From: Actinophytocola xinjiangensis
GTDB taxonomy: Bacteria; Actinomycetota; Actinomycetes; Mycobacteriales; Pseudonocardiaceae
DNA length: 64,000 nucleotides
Direction of reading: 5' to 3'
NCBI RefSeq assembly: GCF_001921215.1
Contig: NZ_MSIF01000007.1
Coordinates: 305,993-369,992 of the forward strand
The notes under the pieces were generated by a model, which was not told the origin of the DNA, ran no database searches, and saw only the letters and a list, made by a program, of their open reading frames with translations. Positions 35,639-44,875 of the stretch are shown here, piece by piece (the first letter of the stretch is position 1; each line of letters begins with the position of its first letter). Made by a program: the position numbers and the translations under genes.

Positions 35639-36580
35639 TCAGTCCACCTCGATCCGGCGCACGACACGGAGGATGCCGACCGCGACGGCGAGCAGCAGCG
35701 GGAACAGGAACAGCGCCACCGCCGCCCCACCGGCGACGTCACCGCCGTCGATACCCCGGTAGAACGCCCAACTGGACAGGACCTGGGTGGCGTCGTTGGG
35801 ACCGCCCCTGGTCAGCACCCGCACCACCGCCATGTCGGTGAACGTGAAGATCGCGCCGAACAGCGCCGACACCGCGATCACCGGCGCCACCAGCGGGATG
35901 GTGATCTCCAGCATCCGCCGCCAGTAGCCGGCGCCGTCGACCTTGGCCGCCTCGTCGATGTCGCGCGGGATCGCCACCAGCCCGGCCATCAGGATCACCG
36001 CCGCCAGCGGCACCAGCCGCCACACGTGCACGGCGATCACCGAGGTCATCGCCAGGCCGGGCTCGCCGAGCCAGACCATGTTCTCGCCCTTGCCCAGCAG
36101 GCCCACCGCGCGCAGCACCCAGTCGATCGGCGAGTAGATCGAGTCCAGCAGCCACAGCCAGGAGATCGACGAGAGCGCCACCGGCGTCGTCCAGGGCAGC
36201 AGCACCAGGAACCGCACGACCCACTTGCCGCGGAAGTCGGCGACCAGGATGTTGGCCAGGACCTTGCCCAGCAGCACGATGAACACCATCGACACACCGG
36301 TGAACACGAACGTGTTGCCCAGCGAACGCCAGAACACCGGGTCGTCGAACGCGCGGGCGAAGTTCACCATCCCGGCCCAGTCGAACGACGGGTCGCCGGC
36401 CGAGACGTCGGAGAACGCGAACGCGATCGCCAGCCCGAACGGGATCGCCACCAGCGCGATGATGTAGACCACGCTGGGCAGCAGGAACAGCCACGCCAGC
36501 GCGCCCTCGCGGTCGGCGAGCGTGCGCCTGGCCAGTTCCTTCACCGGGGTCGGCTCGACCCGCTGGTCGGTGACCGTCAT
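35639..36580 (-). CDS. sugar ABC transporter permease (MalF/UgpA-like)
   Basis: A 313-residue CUT1-type permease with six helices; the first is WLFLLPSVVYIIALVAIPFG. The EAA coupling loop is DIDEAAKVDGAGYWRRMLEITIPL. It forms the membrane channel with the following permease. The ATG overlaps the stop of the ATPase gene (ATGA), and its own stop is one base before the next permease start, so the three membrane-complex genes are translationally coupled. Confidence 0.93.
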   Translation of the reverse strand: MTVTDQRVEPTPVKELARRTLADREGALAWLFLLPSVVYIIALVAIPFGLAIAFAFSDVSAGDPSFDWAGMVNFARAFDDPVFWRSLGNTFVFTGVSMVFIVLLGKVLANILVADFRGKWVVRFLVLLPWTTPVALSSISWLWLLDSIYSPIDWVLRAVGLLGKGENMVWLGEPGLAMTSVIAVHVWRLVPLAAVILMAGLVAIPRDIDEAAKVDGAGYWRRMLEITIPLVAPVIAVSALFGAIFTFTDMAVVRVLTRGGPNDATQVLSSWAFYRGIDGGDVAGGAAVALFLFPLLLAVAVGILRVVRRIEVD

Positions 36581-37635
36581 CCCACACCCAGCCGGATCGG
36601 GTCGGTGCGCAGCCCCTCCTCGTCGGCCGCGAAGAACCGCAGCCGGTCGGGATGCACGGCGAAGTCGTGGGTCTCCCCCGCCGCGATCGGCGTCTCCACC
36701 GTGGAGGGCAGCCGGGCCACGACCCTGGTCGCCTCGCCGATCCCGGTCACCGTGCCGTAGACGTGCCGGTCACCGGACAGGTACTCGATCCGGTCGACCG
36801 CCAGCGGCATCAGCGTCCGCTCCGCCGAGCGCACGTTCTCCACCGGCAGCAGGTGCTCTGGCCGGAAGCCCACCAGGTGGCCGTCGCGGGGCACCAGGTT
36901 CATCGGCGGGGTGCCGATGAAGGTGGCGACGAAGGTGTCGGCCGGGTCGTCGTAGATCTCCGCCGGCGGCCCGACCTGGCGGATCCTTCCCTTGGACAGC
37001 ACGGCGATCCGGTCGCCCAGACCCATCGCCTCGATCTGGTCGTGGGTGACGTAGACGGTCGTCGTACCCACCTCGTCCTGGAAGGACTTCAGCTCGTCGC
37101 GGGCACTGGCCCGCAACTTGGCGTCCAGGTTGGACAGTGGCTCGTCGAGCAGGAACACCTGCGGCTCGCGGACCAGCGCCCGCGCCAGCGCCACCCGCTG
37201 CCGCTCGCCGCCGGAGAGCTGGCGCGGCTTGCGGGCCAGCAGGTGCTCGATACCCAGCAGCCCGGCCGCCCACAGCGCCTTGCGGTCCCGCTCCGCGCGC
37301 TCCATCTTGGCCGCACGCAACGGGAAGACGATGTTGGCCTGGACGGTCTTGTGCGGGTAGAGGGCGTAGCTCTGGAACACCATGGCGATCTTGCGCGCCC
37401 TCGGCGGCAGCCCGGTGACCACGTGGTCGTCGATGAGCACGTCACCGGAGCTTGGCTCCTCCAGCCCGGCGATCGTGCGCAGCAACGTCGTCTTGCCACA
37501 GCCGGACGGGCCGAGCAGCACGAGGTACTCGCCGTCGGCGGCGGTCAGGTTCACGCCGTCGACGGCGTGCACCTTCCCGTGCGCCTTTCCCCCGTCGAAC
37601 TGCTTGACCAGATCGCGGACCTCGACGACCGCCAC
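36577..37635 (-). CDS. sugar ABC transporter ATPase (MsmK/UgpC-like)
   Basis: A 352-residue ATPase that powers a CUT1 sugar importer. Walker A is GPSGCGKTT (42-50); the Q-loop is VFQSYALYP; signature LSGGERQRVALARAL; Walker B VFLLDEPLSNLDAKLR; H-loop VTHDQIEAM. The C-terminal ~110 residues form the MalK-type regulatory/TOBE domain (VGFRPEHLLP). It is part of the importer operon. Some actinomycetes use one MsmK for several importers; here the gene sits inside the operon, which suggests a dedicated ATPase. Confidence 0.94.
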   Translation of the reverse strand: MAVVEVRDLVKQFDGGKAHGKVHAVDGVNLTAADGEYLVLLGPSGCGKTTLLRTIAGLEEPSSGDVLIDDHVVTGLPPRARKIAMVFQSYALYPHKTVQANIVFPLRAAKMERAERDRKALWAAGLLGIEHLLARKPRQLSGGERQRVALARALVREPQVFLLDEPLSNLDAKLRASARDELKSFQDEVGTTTVYVTHDQIEAMGLGDRIAVLSKGRIRQVGPPAEIYDDPADTFVATFIGTPPMNLVPRDGHLVGFRPEHLLPVENVRSAERTLMPLAVDRIEYLSGDRHVYGTVTGIGEATRVVARLPSTVETPIAAGETHDFAVHPDRLRFFAADEEGLRTDPIRLGVG

Positions 37636-37647
37636 TCGCCCTCCCTC

Positions 37648-39081
37648 TCAGCCGCCGACGAGCCCGGCGGCCCGCCACTTGTCGAAGATCGAACTGACCT
37701 GCCGCTCGGCGTCGGCCACGGCCTGCTCCGGACTCGCCTCGCCACGCACCGCGCGGGCGAACATGTTGGGGATGACGAAGGTGTTGAACACCTCGCCGAT
37801 CGCCGTGGACGCCGGGCCGGGGTGGCCGATGTTGGCGCTCCAGGGCACCGCGTCGGACAGGAAGGCCAGCTTGTCGGCCGGCTTGGCACCGAACGGGTCG
37901 TCGCCGAGCCAGTCACCGATGTCGGGGGTGAGGTCCGACCAGGCGCAGAAGTCGTAGAGCTTGGAGTGGTAGGTCGCCGAGGCGAAGTTCGCCGTGTAGT
38001 GCAGCAGGAACTCCTTCGCCGCGTCCGCGCCGGTCGCGTGCTCGGGCACGATCCAGTTGTAGAGCACGTGCTGGGCGGCCAGCGCCGCCTTGGGCCCGCG
38101 CAGCGCCGGCACGAAGAACGTGTCGTCGGCGATGTCGGGGTTGCTCTCCTGGGCGGTGCGCCATGCCGAGATCGAGTTGACGACGTAGGACAGCTTCCCG
38201 GCGACCAGGCCCTGGTTGTTGCTCGCCGCGTTCCAGGAGAACACCTCGGGCGTCATGGCCTGCTTGTACAGGTTGGTCATGTACTCGACGGCGGCCACCG
38301 TCTCCGGCGAGTTCAGCGTGACCCGCTCGTTCTCGTCCTGCTCGGAGGCACCGAAGGACCACATCAGCGCCCGCAGCACCATGTTCGAGTCGATCTCCTG
38401 GGACATGCCGAGGCCCAGCTGGACGTTCTGGCTCTTCTTGATCTCGGTGGCGCCGGTGAGCAGCTCGTCCCAGGTCGTCGGGCCCTGGGGGAAGCCGACC
38501 GGCTCCCACAGCGACTTGCGGAAGTTGCCCGGGTCGGGCACCCAGCCGGGCGAGTAGGCGTAGAACTTGCCGGTGGACGGGTTGGAGCTGGACTTGCGGC
38601 ACAGCTCCAGCTGCTCACCCCAGCGCGAGCTGGCCTCGTCGACCAGGTCCTTGAGGTCGAGCACGCTGGGCTCGTACTGGGACAGCGTCGCGATGTACTG
38701 GATCACGTCGTGGCCCTCGCCGGCCTGGATCTCGGCGGCGATCCGGGTGGGGATCTGGGCCTGGTCGACGTGGTCGACGACGACGTTGACGCCGACCCGC
38801 TTGCCCCACTCCTGGGCGAACTTGTCGAACCAGGTGTCGTGGCTGGGAACGAAGTGGCTCCACAGCAGGATCTTCAGGTCACCGGAGAGCTTGGTCGCCG
38901 GCTCGGCGAAGGTGACCTCCGGCTCCTTGCCGGTGGCACCGGGATCGACGGTGGGGGACTCCTCGCTGGCGCAGGCGCTGGCGCCGCCGACCGAGGCCGC
39001 CATCGCGGCGGCGGCCGCCGCGCGCAGGACCTCACGACGGGTGCGAGGCCGACCGAAAACGCGGGGAACACCTTCGTTCAT
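37648..39081 (-). CDS. sugar ABC transporter substrate-binding lipoprotein
   Basis: A 477-residue extracellular solute-binding protein (family 1). A twin-arginine leader (RTRREVLRAAAAAAMAASVGG) ends at a lipobox-like GASAC, so it is probably Tat-exported and lipid-anchored. The mature part shows LKILLWSHFVPSHDTWFDKF, IQYIATLSQYEP and FYAYSPGWVPDPG, typical of CUT1 binding proteins. It starts the four-gene importer operon. The 173-base upstream region holds two copies of GGCGAACAGG (39187-39196 and 39213-39222) around GCGTGTACGC; their role is unknown. Confidence 0.93.
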   Translation of the reverse strand: MNEGVPRVFGRPRTRREVLRAAAAAAMAASVGGASACASEESPTVDPGATGKEPEVTFAEPATKLSGDLKILLWSHFVPSHDTWFDKFAQEWGKRVGVNVVVDHVDQAQIPTRIAAEIQAGEGHDVIQYIATLSQYEPSVLDLKDLVDEASSRWGEQLELCRKSSSNPSTGKFYAYSPGWVPDPGNFRKSLWEPVGFPQGPTTWDELLTGATEIKKSQNVQLGLGMSQEIDSNMVLRALMWSFGASEQDENERVTLNSPETVAAVEYMTNLYKQAMTPEVFSWNAASNNQGLVAGKLSYVVNSISAWRTAQESNPDIADDTFFVPALRGPKAALAAQHVLYNWIVPEHATGADAAKEFLLHYTANFASATYHSKLYDFCAWSDLTPDIGDWLGDDPFGAKPADKLAFLSDAVPWSANIGHPGPASTAIGEVFNTFVIPNMFARAVRGEASPEQAVADAERQVSSIFDKWRAAGLVGG

Positions 39082-39254
39082 CGCTGACTCCAGCCTCGAT
39101 GCGTGTTCAATTGGTCGCTCGGAGGCACCGTAGCCCGACCGTGAGCCGCATCACCAGTCCCGATCAAGAATCGCAACATCGACCTGGGCGAACAGGGCAC
39201 GCGTGTACGCCAGGCGAACAGGACTGAATCGTTCAGGAAGTCAGCGCGGGGTGA
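39082..39254. promoter_or_regulatory. upstream region of the sugar importer with repeated GGCGAACAGG
   Basis: The 173-base region lies between the binding-protein start and the AidB stop. GGCGAACAGG occurs at 39187-39196 and 39213-39222, flanking the small palindrome GCGTGTACGC. CTGAATCGTTCAG (39224-39236) is a short hairpin that could end AidB transcription. No LacI-type box like the one at 10414-10427 is seen. Confidence 0.4.
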
Positions 39255-40886
39255 TCAGCCCACCTGGACCCGCTCCAGGATCGCCCCGGTGTCCACACCG
39301 GAGGGCAGGGTGCCGAACGCGACCCCCCAGTCGCCGTCGAGCCGGGAGGCGCAGAACGCGTCGGCCACGGCCTGCGAGCCGTGCCGCACGAGCAGGGAAC
39401 CCTGCAACACCAACGCCATCCGCTCCACCAGCCGGCGCGCGCCGGCCTGCGCGGCGTCCGGGTCGGACAGCGCGGCGAGGTCCTTGCGCAGCCGGGCCAG
39501 GGCGTCGTCGAGGCGCCGGTCGGCGCCGGCGGCCAGGTCGACCTCGGCGAGCAGCGCGTCGGCGCCCACCGACCCCATGGCGCGCAACACGTCCAGCGCG
39601 GCGACGTTGCCCGAGCCCTCCCAGATCGAGTTCAGCGGCGCCTCCCGGTAGAGCCGGGGCATGCCGGACTCCTCGACGTACCCGTTGCCGCCGAGGCACT
39701 CCAGCGCCTCGGCGACGTGCGCCGGGGTGCGCTTGCAGATCCAGTACTTGCCGACCGCCAGGCCAAGGCGACGGAACGCGGCCTCGGCCTCGTCGCCGGC
39801 GAAGGCGCGGTCGGTGGCGCCGGCCAGGCGCAGCGCCAGGGTCGTCGCGGCCTGCGACTCGACGGTCAGGTCGGCGAGCACGTTGCGCATCAGCGGGGCG
39901 TCGGCCAGCAGCTGGCCGAAGGCGCTGCGGTGGTTGGTGTGGTGCACGGCCTGGACCAGCGCGGCCCGCATGCCGGCGGCGCCGCCGATGACGCAGTCCA
40001 GCCTGGTCATGTTGACCATCTGGATGATGGTCCGCACGCCATGGCCCTCCTCGCCGACGGGCCACGCCAGCGCCTCGTCGTACTCGACCTCGGAGGAGGC
40101 GTTGGCCCGGTTGCCGAGCTTGTCCTTGAGCCGTTGCAGGTGCATGCGGTTGCGGGTGCCGTCGGGCAGCACGCGCGGCAGCAGGAAGCACGACAGGCCG
40201 CCGGGGGCCTGGGCGAGCACCAGGAACACGTCGCACATCGGCGCGGAGGTGAACCACTTGTGCCCGGTCAGCAGGTAGCTGCCGTCGGGCTGGGGCAGCG
40301 CACGGGTGGCGTTGGCGCGCACGTCCGAGCCGCCCTGCTTCTCGGTCATCGACATGCCGGCGGTCAGGCCGGGCTTGGTGTCGGGGACGGCCAGGACCGG
40401 GTCGTAGGCGGTGGCGGCCAGCAGCGGCTCGAACCGCGCGGCGAGGTCGGGGGCGTGACGCAGGGCCGGCACGGCGGCGTAGGTCATCGAGATCGGGCAG
40501 CCGTGGCCGCCCTCGACCTGGGACCAGGTGTGGAACCTGGCCGCGCGGGCGACGTGCGCGCCGGGGCGGGGATCGCGCCAGGGGGCGGCGTGCAGGCCGT
40601 TGGCGACCGCGACGGTCATCAGCTCGTGGTAGGCGGGGTGGTACTCGACCTCGTCGACGCGGTGGCCGTAGCGGTCGTGGGTGCGCAGCACCGGCTCGTT
40701 CTCGTTGGCCAGCCGCGCCCACTCCTGGGCGCGCGCGGTGCCGGCCAGCCGGCCCAGCTCACGCAGGCCGGGTTCGGCCCAGCCGGCACCCTCGCGGCGC
40801 AGGCCCTCGAGCAGGGCAGGATCGTCCGCGACGTCGTGGTCGACGAGGAGCGGAACCTGGTTGATCACGGTGTGGGTCGCCGACAT
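39255..40886 (-). CDS. AidB-like acyl-CoA dehydrogenase family protein
   Basis: A flavoprotein of about 543 residues that matches the AidB branch of acyl-CoA dehydrogenases: ATHTVINQVPLLVDHDVADD at the start, CPISMTYAAVPALR, GMSMTEKQGGSDVRAN, and CLGGNGYVEESGMPRLYREAPLNSIWEGSGN. AidB binds DNA and protects against alkylation in E. coli; its enzymatic role is unclear. ATG 40886 gives the usual family start; ATG 40895 and GTG 40913 are alternatives, and none has a good ribosome binding site, so a leaderless message is possible. It is divergent from a PaaX-family regulator gene, its likely controller. Confidence 0.87.
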   Translation of the reverse strand: MSATHTVINQVPLLVDHDVADDPALLEGLRREGAGWAEPGLRELGRLAGTARAQEWARLANENEPVLRTHDRYGHRVDEVEYHPAYHELMTVAVANGLHAAPWRDPRPGAHVARAARFHTWSQVEGGHGCPISMTYAAVPALRHAPDLAARFEPLLAATAYDPVLAVPDTKPGLTAGMSMTEKQGGSDVRANATRALPQPDGSYLLTGHKWFTSAPMCDVFLVLAQAPGGLSCFLLPRVLPDGTRNRMHLQRLKDKLGNRANASSEVEYDEALAWPVGEEGHGVRTIIQMVNMTRLDCVIGGAAGMRAALVQAVHHTNHRSAFGQLLADAPLMRNVLADLTVESQAATTLALRLAGATDRAFAGDEAEAAFRRLGLAVGKYWICKRTPAHVAEALECLGGNGYVEESGMPRLYREAPLNSIWEGSGNVAALDVLRAMGSVGADALLAEVDLAAGADRRLDDALARLRKDLAALSDPDAAQAGARRLVERMALVLQGSLLVRHGSQAVADAFCASRLDGDWGVAFGTLPSGVDTGAILERVQVG

Positions 40887-40939
40887 GGGACCCATGTTAC
40901 GTATTTTGAACACGCGACGCCAGATCGTAAGGGAGATCG

Positions 40940-41680
40940 ATGGAACTGCCGGACGTGCCGGGACTACGGCCGCTCACCGCCAGGTCGGTCGTGCTGAGCA
41001 CCCTGCTCGGCGCCTACCCGCCCCGGCTGCCGGCCAGGAGCCTGGTGCGCGTCGGCGAACTGTTCGGCATCGCCGAGGGCACGATCCGGGTGGCGCTGTC
41101 CCGAATGGTCGCCGCCGGCGACCTGCGCCAGGACCACGGCGACTACGCGCTGACCGAACGGCTCGTGCACCGCCAGGCCCGCCAGGACCACAGCCGCTCC
41201 CCCGCCACCCGCCCGTGGCCGGGCGACTGGGAGATCGCCGTGGTCACCGCCGCCAGCCGCAGCCCCGCCGAGCGGACCGCGTTCCGCGCGCGGATGGCCG
41301 GCCTGCGGCTGGCCGAGATCCGCGAGGGCACCTGGCTGCGCCCCGCCAACCTCGACCGCCCCCTGGACGTCGACCGCGCCGGCTGCCTGGTGCTCACCGG
41401 CCGCCCCGACGGCGACCCGGCCGCGCTGGCCGCGACCCTGTGGGACCTGCCGGCCTGGGCCGACCACGCCCGCCGGCTGCACGACGCGCTCACCGGCACC
41501 GACGACCTGGCCGCCAGCTTCATGGTCTCCGCCGCCGTACTGCGCCACCTGCTCGCCGACCCGGTCCTGCCCCCGGAACTGGTGGGCGCCGACTGGCCGG
41601 GCGAGCCGCTGCGCGCCCGCTACGAACACTTCGACGCGCGCTTCCGGTCGGTCCTGCGCACCCACCTCGACGTGCCGTGA
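40940..41680 (+). CDS. PaaX-family transcriptional regulator
   Basis: A 246-residue regulator with the PaaX N-terminal winged HTH (ARSVVLSTLLGAYPPRLPARSLV, IAEGTIRVALSRMVAAGDL) and PaaX C-terminal domain (PWPGDWEIAVVTAASRSPAERTAFR). The founder represses phenylacetyl-CoA catabolism and senses an acyl-CoA. Here the divergent gene encodes an AidB-like acyl-CoA dehydrogenase. The ATG has AAGGGAG six bases upstream. The intergenic TTACGTATTTTGAACACG stretch (40897-40914), AT-rich within GC-rich surroundings, is where an operator is expected. Confidence 0.9.
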   Translation: MELPDVPGLRPLTARSVVLSTLLGAYPPRLPARSLVRVGELFGIAEGTIRVALSRMVAAGDLRQDHGDYALTERLVHRQARQDHSRSPATRPWPGDWEIAVVTAASRSPAERTAFRARMAGLRLAEIREGTWLRPANLDRPLDVDRAGCLVLTGRPDGDPAALAATLWDLPAWADHARRLHDALTGTDDLAASFMVSAAVLRHLLADPVLPPELVGADWPGEPLRARYEHFDARFRSVLRTHLDVP

Positions 41681-41724
41681 TCACTCATCCGGTGGGCCGC
41701 GCACGGTTTGGGTAGCGTGCGGGA

Positions 41725-42459
41725 ATGATCGGTCTGCCGGACGACGTGACGGCCTGCCTGTTCGACCTCGACGGCGTGCTCACCGGCACCGCCGCGCTGC
41801 ACCGCGCCGCGTGGAAGGAGACCTTCGACGGTTTCCTGCGACGACGCGACGGCGCCGGGTTCCGCGAGTTCACCGACGCCGACTACAACGACCACGTCGA
41901 CGGCCGGCCCCGGTTCGACGGTGTCCGCGCGTTCCTCGCCTCCCGGGACATCACGCTGCCCGAGGGCGGCCCGGACGCCCCGCCCTCCGACGACACCGTG
42001 CAGGGCCTGGGCAACCGCAAGAACGAGCGCGTCCAGCAGATCATCGCCGAGCGCGGCGTGTCGCCCTACCCCGGCTCGGTGCGCTACCTGGAGGCCGCCG
42101 ACCGGGCCGGGCTGCGGATCGGCGTGGTCACCTCCTCGGCCAACGGCAAGGCGGTGCTGGAGGCCGCCGGCCTGACCCGGTTCGTCCAGGCCCGCGTCGA
42201 CGGGGTGGTGATCGCCGACCGGGGCCTGGCCGGCAAACCCGCGCCGGACAGTTTCCTGGCCGGCGCCGAGGAACTGGGCGTGCCGGCCGCGAAGGCGGCG
42301 GTGTTCGAGGACGCGCTGTCGGGCGTGGCCGCCGGCAGGGCCGGCCACTTCGGCTACGTCGTCGGCGTCGACCGGGCCGGTCAGGCCGACCGGCTGCGCG
42401 CCCACGGCGCCGACGTCGTGGTCACCGACCTGGCCGAGCTGCTCGGGGAGGAGTCGTGA
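41725..42459 (+). CDS. beta-phosphoglucomutase-type HAD hydrolase
   Basis: A 244-residue HAD-superfamily protein. The catalytic aspartates are Asp14 and Asp16 ([13 protein letters not shown]), the Thr/Ser motif is GVVTSSAN, the Lys lies in [11 protein letters not shown], and the metal site in [12 protein letters not shown]. The cap segment [16 protein letters not shown] is typical of beta-phosphoglucomutases encoded beside GH65 phosphorylases. It would convert beta-glucose 1-phosphate to glucose 6-phosphate. Its stop (GTGA context) once probably overlapped the phosphorylase start; a 74-base segment now separates them. Confidence 0.92.
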   Translation: MIGLPDDVTACLFDLDGVLTGTAALHRAAWKETFDGFLRRRDGAGFREFTDADYNDHVDGRPRFDGVRAFLASRDITLPEGGPDAPPSDDTVQGLGNRKNERVQQIIAERGVSPYPGSVRYLEAADRAGLRIGVVTSSANGKAVLEAAGLTRFVQARVDGVVIADRGLAGKPAPDSFLAGAEELGVPAAKAAVFEDALSGVAAGRAGHFGYVVGVDRAGQADRLRAHGADVVVTDLAELLGEES

Positions 42460-42539
42460 GCGAGCTTGCGAGCGAACCAGTGTCACAGGGCGACCGCGAG
42501 CGGCGGCACCGAGCCCGCGGGGGGGCGTCGTGAGTGAGC
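42453..42539. repeat. 74-base segment flanked by 13-base near-identical direct repeats
   Basis: GTCGTGAGCGAGC (42453-42465) and GTCGTGAGTGAGC (42527-42539) match at 12 of 13 positions. The left copy contains the TGA of the phosphomutase gene and the right copy contains the GTG start of the phosphorylase gene. Between them lies a sequence with CGAGCTTGCGAGCG and GCGAGCGGC runs. It looks like a small repetitive element inserted at, and duplicating, a former stop/start overlap. Confidence 0.65.
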
Positions 42540-44875
42540 ACGGGTTCCAGGTCGCGCCGTGGGAGCTGCGGTGGAACACCCTCGACCTGTCGGCGATCGA
42601 GCTGACCGAGTCGGCGTTCGCGCTGTCCAACGGGCACATCGGGATGCGCGGCACCCTGGACGAGGGTGAGCCGTGCGCGCTGCCCGGCACGTACCTCAAC
42701 GGTTTCTACGAGCAGCACCCGCTGCCCTACGCCGAAGGCGGCTACGGCTATCCCGAGGACGGGCAGACGGTCGTCAACATCACCGACGGCAAGATCATCC
42801 GGCTGCTGGTGCAGGACGAGCCGCTGGACATGCGCTACGGGCAGGCCGTGGAACACCACCGGGTGCTGGACTTCCGCTCCGGCACACTGCGCCGCGACAC
42901 CGTCTGGGAGTCCCCGACCGGGCGGCAGGTGCGGGTGCGCACCGAGCGGCTGGTGTCGTTCACCCAGCGCGCGGTGGCCGCGATCCGCTACGAGGTCGAG
43001 CCGCTGGACGGCGACATCCAGCTCGTCGTGCAGTCCGACCTGCTGGCCAACGAGCCGGTCGAGTCGGACACCAAGGACCCTCGGGTGGCCGCGACCCTGC
43101 GCGACCCGCTGGTCGCCGAGGACGGGATCGTGCGGGGCCTGCGGGCCGCGCTGGTGCACTCCACCCGGCGTTCGAAGCTGCGCCTGGCCGCCGCCATGGA
43201 CCACGAGATCATCAGCGAGAACGGTCTGCGCACCGAGATCCACGCCGAGGAGCACCTGGCCCGGTTGACCGCCGCCGCCGACGTGCCGGGCGGGTCGACG
43301 TTGTGCATCACCAAGTATCTCGGCTACGGCTGGTCGGCGCGCCGTTCGGCGCCCGCGCTGCGCTCCCAGGTCGACGCGGCGCTGGCGGGCGCCATGCAGA
43401 CCGGCTGGGCGGGTCTGCTGTCCGAGCAGCGCCGCTTCCTCGACGACTTCTGGGAGACCGCCGACATCGTCCTGGACGGCGACGACGAGTTGCAGCAGGC
43501 CGTGCGGTTCTCGCTGTTCCACGTGCTCCAGGCCGGCGCCCGAGGGGAGAGCCGGGCGATCCCCGCCAAGGGCCTGACCGGCCCCGGCTACGACGGCCAT
43601 TCCTTCTGGGACAGCGAAACGTTCGTGCTGCCGGTGCTCACCTACACCATCCCCGACGCCGCCCGCGACGCGCTGCGCTGGCGACACGCGACCGTCGACA
43701 AGGCCAAGGAGCGGGCGCGCGCGCTCGGCCTGTCCGGCGCGGCGTTCCCGTGGCGTTCGATCAACGGCGCCGAATGCTCGGCGTACTGGCCGGCCGGCAC
43801 CGCCGCCTTCCACGTGGCGGCCGACGTGGCCGACGCGACCATCCGCTACCTGGCCGCCACCGACGACGAGAAGTTCGAACGCGACAGCGGCGTGGAGCTG
43901 CTGGTGGAAACCGCGCGCCTGTGGGTGTCGCTGGGCCACCACGACGTGCACGGCGGCTTCCGCATCGACGGTGTCACGGGCCCGGACGAGTACACCGCCG
44001 TGGTCGACAACAACGTCTACACGAACGTGATGGCCCAACGAAACCTGCGCGGCGCGGTCGACGCGTGCCGGCGCCTGCCCGAGGTCGCCGAGGCGCTCGG
44101 CGTCGCCGACGGCGAGATCGACGCCTGGCGTCTCGCGGCGGAGAAGATGGTGGTCCCCTACGACCCGATGCTCGGCGTACACCCCCAGTCCGAACGCTTC
44201 ACCGAACACGCCGAGTGGGACTTCGACGCCACCCCGGACGAGAACTACCCGCTGCTGCTGCACTACCCGTACTTCGACCTCTACCGCCGCCAGGTCGTCA
44301 AACAGGCCGACCTCGTCCTGGCCCTGTACCTGCGCGGCGACGCGTTCACCGCCGAGCAGAAGGCCCGCGACGTCGCCTACTACGAGTCAAGAACCGTCCG
44401 CGACTCGTCCCTGTCCGCCGGCCCGCAGGCCGTGATGGCCGCCGAGGTGGGCCACCTCGACCTGGCGTTCGACTACTTCGCCGAAGCCATCCTGACCGAC
44501 CTGCACGACCTGCACCGCAACGTGCGCAACGGCCTGCACATCGCGGCGCTGGCCGGCGCGTGGATGGTCACCGTCGCCGGCTTCGGCGGGATGCGCGACC
44601 ACGACGGTTCCCTGAGCTTCGCCCCGAGACTGCCCTCGGCCCTGTCCCGCATCGAGTTCCGGATGACCTACCGGGGTAGCCGGTTCGCCGTGCGGATCAC
44701 GCGCACGCACGCCACGTACGAGCTGTTGGCCGGCTCCCCGCTCCCGGTGACCCACCACGGCCACCCGATCGAGATCGGCCACACCCCGTTGCGCCACGGC
44801 ATTCCGGACCTGCCGACACCGGAGCCGATCCGCCAGCCACCCGGCCGGGAACCGGTCCGCCGCGTGCCCGGCTGA
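42530..44875 (+). CDS. GH65 disaccharide phosphorylase (maltose/trehalose/kojibiose type)
   Basis: A 781-residue glycoside hydrolase family 65 protein. The N-terminal beta-sandwich begins ELTESAFALSNGHIGMRG; the (alpha/alpha)6 catalytic barrel follows. The general acid is Glu487 in GVTGPDEYTAVVDNNVYTN, and SFWDSETFVLPVL and KQADLVLALYL are other conserved segments. GH65 phosphorylases split an alpha-glucosyl disaccharide with inorganic phosphate and give beta-glucose 1-phosphate, which the preceding gene product can use. The bond specificity cannot be read from the sequence. The GTG start lies inside the right direct repeat at 42527-42539; GGGGGG upstream is a poor ribosome binding site. Confidence 0.9.
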   Translation: MSEHGFQVAPWELRWNTLDLSAIELTESAFALSNGHIGMRGTLDEGEPCALPGTYLNGFYEQHPLPYAEGGYGYPEDGQTVVNITDGKIIRLLVQDEPLDMRYGQAVEHHRVLDFRSGTLRRDTVWESPTGRQVRVRTERLVSFTQRAVAAIRYEVEPLDGDIQLVVQSDLLANEPVESDTKDPRVAATLRDPLVAEDGIVRGLRAALVHSTRRSKLRLAAAMDHEIISENGLRTEIHAEEHLARLTAAADVPGGSTLCITKYLGYGWSARRSAPALRSQVDAALAGAMQTGWAGLLSEQRRFLDDFWETADIVLDGDDELQQAVRFSLFHVLQAGARGESRAIPAKGLTGPGYDGHSFWDSETFVLPVLTYTIPDAARDALRWRHATVDKAKERARALGLSGAAFPWRSINGAECSAYWPAGTAAFHVAADVADATIRYLAATDDEKFERDSGVELLVETARLWVSLGHHDVHGGFRIDGVTGPDEYTAVVDNNVYTNVMAQRNLRGAVDACRRLPEVAEALGVADGEIDAWRLAAEKMVVPYDPMLGVHPQSERFTEHAEWDFDATPDENYPLLLHYPYFDLYRRQVVKQADLVLALYLRGDAFTAEQKARDVAYYESRTVRDSSLSAGPQAVMAAEVGHLDLAFDYFAEAILTDLHDLHRNVRNGLHIAALAGAWMVTVAGFGGMRDHDGSLSFAPRLPSALSRIEFRMTYRGSRFAVRITRTHATYELLAGSPLPVTHHGHPIEIGHTPLRHGIPDLPTPEPIRQPPGREPVRRVPG

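Noticed and set aside
36652..39087. An 811-codon plus-strand frame opposite the importer ATPase and binding protein
   Set aside because: Antisense shadow of two clear genes, with typical Arg/Gly/Leu bias.
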